From: Rhodospirillales bacterium
GTDB taxonomy: Bacteria > Pseudomonadota > Alphaproteobacteria > Acetobacterales > Acetobacteraceae
Length of the DNA stretch: 8,836 bases
Direction: 5' to 3'
Assembly (NCBI GenBank): GCA_018971455.1
Contig: JAGXAV010000053.1
Coordinates: 1-8,836, forward strand
The notes under the pieces were generated by a model. The model saw only the letters and a program-made list of their open reading frames with translations. It had not been told where the DNA came from and made no database searches. The translations under genes and the position numbers were made by a program. Shown here one piece after another: positions 6,251-8,836 of the stretch. Positions within the stretch are counted from its first letter, which is position 1, and each line of letters begins with the position of its first letter.

Positions 6251-7432
6251 TTACTCCGCTGCCGCCTTGTTGTACTGCGCCGAAACCTGGGCGTGCGCCC
6301 AGTCGAGCCAGGGCAGCAGGGCTTCGATGTTGCCGGTCTCGACCGTGGCGCCGCCCCAGATGCGCAGACCGGGGGGTGCGTCGCGGTAGCTGCCGATGTC
6401 GTTGGCAACCCCTTCCTTCTCCAGCAGGGCGGCGAGCTTCTTGGCGGCCTCGGCCTGGGCCGCGCCGTCCAGCGCGGCGAACCAGGGCGCCTTGATCGTC
6501 AGGCAGATCGAGGTGCAGGAGCGGGTCGCCGGATCGGCGGCGAGGAAGCCCGCCCAGTCGCTGCGTGCGACCCAGGCGGCGATGGCGGCGAGATTGGCCT
6601 CGCTGCGCCCGATCAGGCCCTTCAGGCCGCCGACACTCTCCGCCCAGCGCAGGCCGTCCAGCGCATCCTCGGCGCAGAGCATGCTCGGCGTGTTGATGGT
6701 CTCGCCCTTGAAGATGCCCTCGCTGAGCTTGCCGCCCGAGGTGAGGCGGAAGATCTTCGGCAGCGGCCAGGCGGGCTTGTGAGTGAGCAGGCGCTCGACC
6801 GCGCGCGGCGAGAGGGCGAGCATGCCGTGCGCCGCCTCGCCGCCCAGCACCTTCTGCCAGGACCAGGTGACGACATCGAGCTTCGGCCACGGCAGGTCCA
6901 TGGCGAAGGCGGCCGAGGTGGCGTCGCAGATCACCAGGCCCGCGCGATCGGCGGCGATCCAGTCGGCGTCGGGCAGGCGCACGCCTGATGTGGTGCCGTT
7001 CCAGGCCAGCACCACGTCATGCGCCGGGTTGACCTGCGCGAGATCGGGCAGGCGGCCATAGGGGGCGGCGAGCACGCAGGCATCGGGCAGCTTGAGCTGC
7101 TTGACGATGTCCGTCGCCCAGGCTTCGGAAAAGCTCTCGAAGGCGAGGATGTCCACCGGGCGCGGGCCGAGCAGCGACCACAGCGCCATTTCGACGGCGC
7201 CGGTGTCCGACGCCGGCACGATGCCGAGGCGCCAGCCTTCGGGCAGGCCAAGCAGGGCGCGGGACCGGTCGATGATTTCGGCGAGTTTGGCCTTGGGCCC
7301 CTTGGCGCGGTGCGAACGACCGAGCATGGCGCCGCTCAGCGCGTCCAGCGAATAGCCGGGACGCTTGGCGCAAGGACCGGAGGAGAAATCGGGATTGGCC
7401 GGACGGAGAGACGGCGGTGCTGCGAGAGACAT
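6251..7432 (-). CDS. serC: Phosphoserine aminotransferase
   Basis: A PLP-dependent class V aminotransferase that converts 3-phosphohydroxypyruvate plus glutamate to 3-phosphoserine and 2-oxoglutarate, step 2 of serine synthesis; it may also act in pyridoxal phosphate synthesis. The 393 residues contain [14 protein letters not shown] (14-27), the cofactor region [12 protein letters not shown] (74-85), GTTSGV (146-151), Asp170 (VICDATSA) facing the pyridine nitrogen, and the Schiff-base Lys194 in [11 protein letters not shown]. The ending matches the alphaproteobacterial/archaeal SerC type rather than the E. coli type. The start ATG (7430-7432) follows AAAGGGAG (7441-7448) by 8 nt. It is the first gene of a serC-serA operon with a 5-nt intergenic gap, and its leader contains hairpins that may regulate translation. 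Confidence 0.97.
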   Translation of the reverse strand: MSLAAPPSLRPANPDFSSGPCAKRPGYSLDALSGAMLGRSHRAKGPKAKLAEIIDRSRALLGLPEGWRLGIVPASDTGAVEMALWSLLGPRPVDILAFESFSEAWATDIVKQLKLPDACVLAAPYGRLPDLAQVNPAHDVVLAWNGTTSGVRLPDADWIAADRAGLVICDATSAAFAMDLPWPKLDVVTWSWQKVLGGEAAHGMLALSPRAVERLLTHKPAWPLPKIFRLTSGGKLSEGIFKGETINTPSMLCAEDALDGLRWAESVGGLKGLIGRSEANLAAIAAWVARSDWAGFLAADPATRSCTSICLTIKAPWFAALDGAAQAEAAKKLAALLEKEGVANDIGSYRDAPPGLRIWGGATVETGNIEALLPWLDWAHAQVSAQYNKAAAE

Positions 7433-7477
7433 GTTTGACTCTCCCTTTCAGAAGAGAAGCATCCCGGTGGGGGGATG
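7433..7477 (-). promoter_or_regulatory. Structured serC leader: two adjacent hairpins, one covering the Shine-Dalgarno
   Basis: In the serC mRNA, CATCCC (7472-7477) and GGGATG (7460-7465) form a perfect 6-bp stem with a 6-nt loop. Directly after it, 7451-7458 can pair with 7439-7445 around a GAA loop, with 7450-7446 closing it, two to three G-U pairs and one bulged U. This second stem buries AGGGAG, the serC ribosome-binding site. Two compact hairpins right before serC agree with the published 'serC RNA motif' of Alphaproteobacteria, a candidate cis-regulator of serC operons. That match is from memory and untested here. Confidence 0.5.
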
Positions 7478-7491
7478 TGGCCCGCGGCCGC

Positions 7492-7519
7492 ATTAGCGCG
7501 TCGGGCCCAGCGTTGCAAG
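7492..7519 (-). promoter_or_regulatory. Weak candidate promoter for serC-serA
   Basis: In transcript sense, CTTGCA (7514-7519), 16 nt, then GCTAAT (7492-7497). The -10 is fair (4/6) and the -35 is poor. A start near 7485 would give a leader of about 50 nt that begins just before the first serC-leader hairpin, which is why this position is attractive. Evidence is otherwise thin. Confidence 0.3.
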
Positions 7520-7681
7520 GGGCATGTTGCGCTGCGGCAAATCCTGTGATCGTGCATGGTCACGGCGTTGTGAACGCGGCGCCGATTTGTTGCCACGTTC
7601 TTCGGCCATACTCATTCTTAACAATAACTGTCTGAATGTTTTCTTGGGGTTGACCGGGCGACAGGACATTCTCGTAAAAAC

Positions 7682-7726
7682 TTCGCAATAATAATTTCAA
7701 AATCATTGACCATAAAAAATTGCGAA
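7682..7726. repeat. 8-bp inverted repeat spanning 45 bp in the AT-rich upstream region
   Basis: TTCGCAAT (7682-7689) and its exact complement ATTGCGAA (7719-7726) are separated by 29 nt of AT-rich sequence holding one TTGACC hexamer. The arms are placed 47-91 bp upstream of the small lipoprotein ATG. This suits two half-sites of a regulator, or a long-loop hairpin. An 8-bp match could also arise by chance. Confidence 0.35.
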
Positions 7727-7772
7727 TCAGATGGTATTGGCTAAATCGACCCACCGGATAAGGGAAGAAGAA

Positions 7773-7991
7773 ATGACTTATGTGAAGCGCGGCGTTGTTT
7801 TGATTTTGTGTGCCGGGCTGCTGGCCGGTTGCTCGGGCATGAACCGGACGCAGCAACGCACCCTGTCGGGCGGCGCAATCGGTGCGGCGGGCGGTGCCGT
7901 GGTGTCGGCCATCGTCGGCGGGCCGGTGCTGCTGGGCGCCGCGGTCGGCGCGGCGGGCGGCGCGGTGGTGGGCGCGGTGACCTCCCACTGA
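7773..7991 (+). CDS. Small Gly-zipper lipoprotein
   Basis: A 72-residue exported protein. Residues 1-20 form a lipoprotein signal: MTYVKR, a hydrophobic core, then the lipobox L-A-G-C with Cys20 lipidated. After a short hydrophilic linker (SGMNRTQQRT), residues 31-70 are an almost pure Gly/Ala/Val stretch with repeated GxxxG spacing (GGAIGAAGGAV, GAAVGAAGGAVVGAV). This is the glycine-zipper pattern of small envelope lipoproteins whose exact roles are mostly unknown. The frame is open from an ATG at 7731. The ATG at 7773 is preferred because the signal peptide starts there and AAGGGAAG precedes it. Its base composition returns to GC-rich right after the AT-rich upstream region. It is the first gene of a rightward group of three glycine-rich exported proteins. 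Confidence 0.8.
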   Translation: MTYVKRGVVLILCAGLLAGCSGMNRTQQRTLSGGAIGAAGGAVVSAIVGGPVLLGAAVGAAGGAVVGAVTSH

Positions 7992-8015
7992 TCGGATGAT
8001 GGCTCACAGGCACGC

Positions 8016-8023
8016 AGAGGAGG
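8016..8023 (+). promoter_or_regulatory. Strong Shine-Dalgarno that fixes the start at 8029
   Basis: AGAGGAGG lies 5 nt before the ATG at 8029 and far better placed than anything before the alternative in-frame ATG at 7996, which would start only 5 nt after the previous stop and lacks a ribosome-binding site close by. Confidence 0.75.
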
Positions 8024-8028
8024 TCGTG

Positions 8029-8655
8029 ATGAACGCACACGTTGTCGTGCCGGGCCCCAAAGGCCGGCGGATCGGCCGGACCGCGCTGTATTTCGGCGCG
8101 GCGCTGCTGATGGGCCTGGCCGGCCCATCGGTCATGGGCGGCGGCGCGGCTCTGGCCGCCGCCGGTGGCAATGGCGGCGGGGGCGGCAATGGCGGAGGCG
8201 GAAATGCCGATCACGATTCCGGCGGCGCCCAGGGCGGGGCGAGTGCCGAGGTCGAGACCCATGGCGGCGGTTCCGGGCATGCCGATACCGGCGGGACCGA
8301 CGTGGGCCATGGCGGCGTGGGGCACGACGATTCGCACGGCCCGGGGGCTGGTGCGCTGGCTGCCGCCCTCGGTGCGCTCAACGCCGCGCACGCCTCGCCA
8401 ACCGCGCTCGCCCATGCGGCACCGAATTCGCAGGTCGGCAAGCTCTCCACCTATGACCACATGATGCAGGCCGCACTCGCCATGCCCTCGCTGACCGCGA
8501 CGCAGATCGCCATGCGCAACCAGGCGATTGCCACCGCGCGCTCGACGGCGCTGGCCTCGGCGACGACGCAGCCGCTGACGGCGGCCATGATCGCACGCGT
8601 CGATGACCTGCTCGACCTGCCCGCGACCAACCCCAATCTCGGCGCGGCGCAATAG
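8029..8655 (+). CDS. Secreted Gly/His/Asp-rich protein of unknown function
   Basis: I do not recognise a named family. The 208-residue product has a long N-terminal signal: basic residues KGRRIGR (11-17), a hydrophobic segment (19-44) and a likely signal peptidase I site after A-L-A (41-43). Next is a low-complexity region (45-108) of Gly runs with NGGGG units, His and Asp (DVGHGGVGHDDSHGPG), which could be flexible or metal-binding. The C-terminal 100 residues look folded: GALNAAHASPTALAHAAPNS, then VGKLSTYDHMMQAAL (136-150), then Ala-rich helices. I believe similar 'LNAAHASP...APNSxVG' segments recur in uncharacterised alphaproteobacterial exported proteins, but that is recollection. It follows the Gly-zipper lipoprotein by 37 nt and precedes another by 25 nt, so an operon is likely. 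Confidence 0.78.
   Translation: MNAHVVVPGPKGRRIGRTALYFGAALLMGLAGPSVMGGGAALAAAGGNGGGGGNGGGGNADHDSGGAQGGASAEVETHGGGSGHADTGGTDVGHGGVGHDDSHGPGAGALAAALGALNAAHASPTALAHAAPNSQVGKLSTYDHMMQAALAMPSLTATQIAMRNQAIATARSTALASATTQPLTAAMIARVDDLLDLPATNPNLGAAQ
8167..8195 (+). repeat. Short in-frame tandem repeat in the Gly-rich region
   Basis: GGCAATGGCGG occurs at 8167-8177 and again at 8185-8195, an 18-nt period in frame, coding for the repeated Gly-Asn-Gly-Gly units. Such a stretch may vary in copy number between strains by slippage. Confidence 0.6.
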
Positions 8656-8680
8656 CGGCACGGCCGGGAGGAGATTGCGG

Positions 8681-8836
8681 ATGCCACGCACCACGAAGCG
8701 CCTTCTGCTGGCCGCGGCCGCGACCCTGCCGCTGCTCACCGGATGCACCAATCCCTATGATCCGGGCCAGCGTGCCGTGGGCGGCGGTTTGCTCGGCGCG
8801 GGTGCCGGAGCCGCGATCGGCGGCATTGCAGGCGGC
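8681..8836 (+). CDS. Gly-zipper lipoprotein, N-terminal part (3' end outside window)
   Basis: The first 52 codons are visible. A basic start (MPRTTKRLL) and an Ala/Leu core lead to the lipobox L-T-G-C with Cys22 as lipidation site. The mature part begins TNPYDPGQRAVGGG and passes into a glycine zipper (LLGAGAGAAIGGIAGG), still open at the window edge. The pattern resembles the 17-kDa-antigen/YMGG-like Gly-zipper outer-membrane lipoproteins. GGGAGGAG (8666-8673) is 7 nt before the ATG. It is 25 nt downstream of the Gly/His/Asp-rich protein on the same strand, making a third glycine-rich exported product in a row. The total length is unknown. Confidence 0.82.
   Translation, partial: MPRTTKRLLLAAAATLPLLTGCTNPYDPGQRAVGGGLLGAGAGAAIGGIAGG

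Larger units (their letters stand above)
7478..7772. other. Divergent intergenic region with AT-rich core
   Basis: About 300 nt without a credible gene separates serC (-) from the small lipoprotein gene (+). The half near serC is GC-rich like the surroundings. From about 7596 to 7745 the DNA becomes clearly AT-rich, with runs such as GTAAAAAC and CATAAAAAAT. It contains two TTGACC hexamers (7650-7655, 7706-7711). The first has CGTAAA (7673-7678) at 17 nt, a weak sigma70-type promoter for the rightward genes. An 8-bp inverted repeat is listed separately. I see no small RNA signature with a terminator and no ORF with a convincing ribosome-binding site. Confidence 0.6.

Noticed and set aside
4644..6389. 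581-codon open frame on the + strand opposite serA
   Set aside because: It is a mirror of serA codon bias, with no ribosome-binding site or recognisable motif.
4659..6890. Longer serA reading frame reaching into serC
   Set aside because: The extension is out of frame with serC and has no homology; the MVKVLISDKL start with its own Shine-Dalgarno is clear.
7545..7563. TGTGA...TCAC pair resembling a CRP/FNR-type site
   Set aside because: The half-sites are 10 nt apart rather than 6, and no promoter is positioned to use it.
7565..7577. GCGTT-gtg-AACGC inverted repeat
   Set aside because: Arms of 5 bp in GC-rich DNA are expected by chance, and nothing places it functionally.
8160..8230. Gly-rich repeats as a possible collagen-like or PE_PGRS-type domain
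   Set aside because: There is no G-X-Y periodicity, and the stretch is too short and irregular; simple low complexity explains it.
1..8836. Mobile element, prophage, CRISPR array, tRNA or rRNA
   Set aside because: I found no transposase or integrase motifs, no spaced direct repeats, no tRNA-like folds and no rRNA sequence; gene content is ordinary chromosomal.

Overview
The window is a GC-rich (roughly 70% by eye) stretch of chromosome with mostly housekeeping genes. It looks alphaproteobacterial. The evidence is the rplM-rpsI-argC order, a serC-serA pair whose SerC has the alphaproteobacterial-type sequence, a short (type 2) ArgC, a class I PHA synthase, and small Gly-zipper lipoproteins. 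Acetobacteraceae/Rhodospirillales is my best guess at the lineage, but this is inference from gene content only. I see no tRNA, rRNA, CRISPR array, IS element, integrase or phage gene.

Layout. (1) 1-419 (+) is the C-terminal quarter of a poly(3-hydroxyalkanoate) synthase, phaC. (2) 486-3669 is a leftward block. rplM and rpsI (ribosomal proteins L13 and S9) form an operon with a clear sigma70-type promoter and a strong intrinsic terminator. They are followed by argC (arginine synthesis), a gamma-carbonic-anhydrase-family protein that overlaps argC by 8 nt, and an unrecognised lipoprotein with a C-terminal CxxC. (3) 3794-4669 (+) is an atypical short-chain dehydrogenase/epimerase-like protein, divergent from rplM. 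A 20-bp operator-like inverted repeat in the shared upstream region contains a perfect TATAAT. (4) 4659-7432 (-) is the serC-serA operon, covering steps 2 and 1 of the phosphorylated serine pathway. Its last codons overlap the 3' end of the SDR gene tail to tail. Its 5' leader can fold into two adjacent hairpins, the second covering the serC Shine-Dalgarno. (5) 7433-7772 is a divergent intergenic region with an AT-rich core. (6) 7773-8836 (+) is a run of small exported glycine-rich proteins: a Gly-zipper lipoprotein, a secreted Gly/His/Asp-rich protein, and a second Gly-zipper lipoprotein cut by the window edge.

How the genes relate. Regions 2 and 4 are standard biosynthesis and translation genes. 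SerC and SerA act consecutively to make serine from 3-phosphoglycerate. ArgC makes N-acetylglutamate semialdehyde for arginine. The only part that looks under-described is region 6, a putative envelope-protein cluster behind an unusual AT-rich regulatory region. I did not find convincing evidence of a wholly new defence or mobile system.
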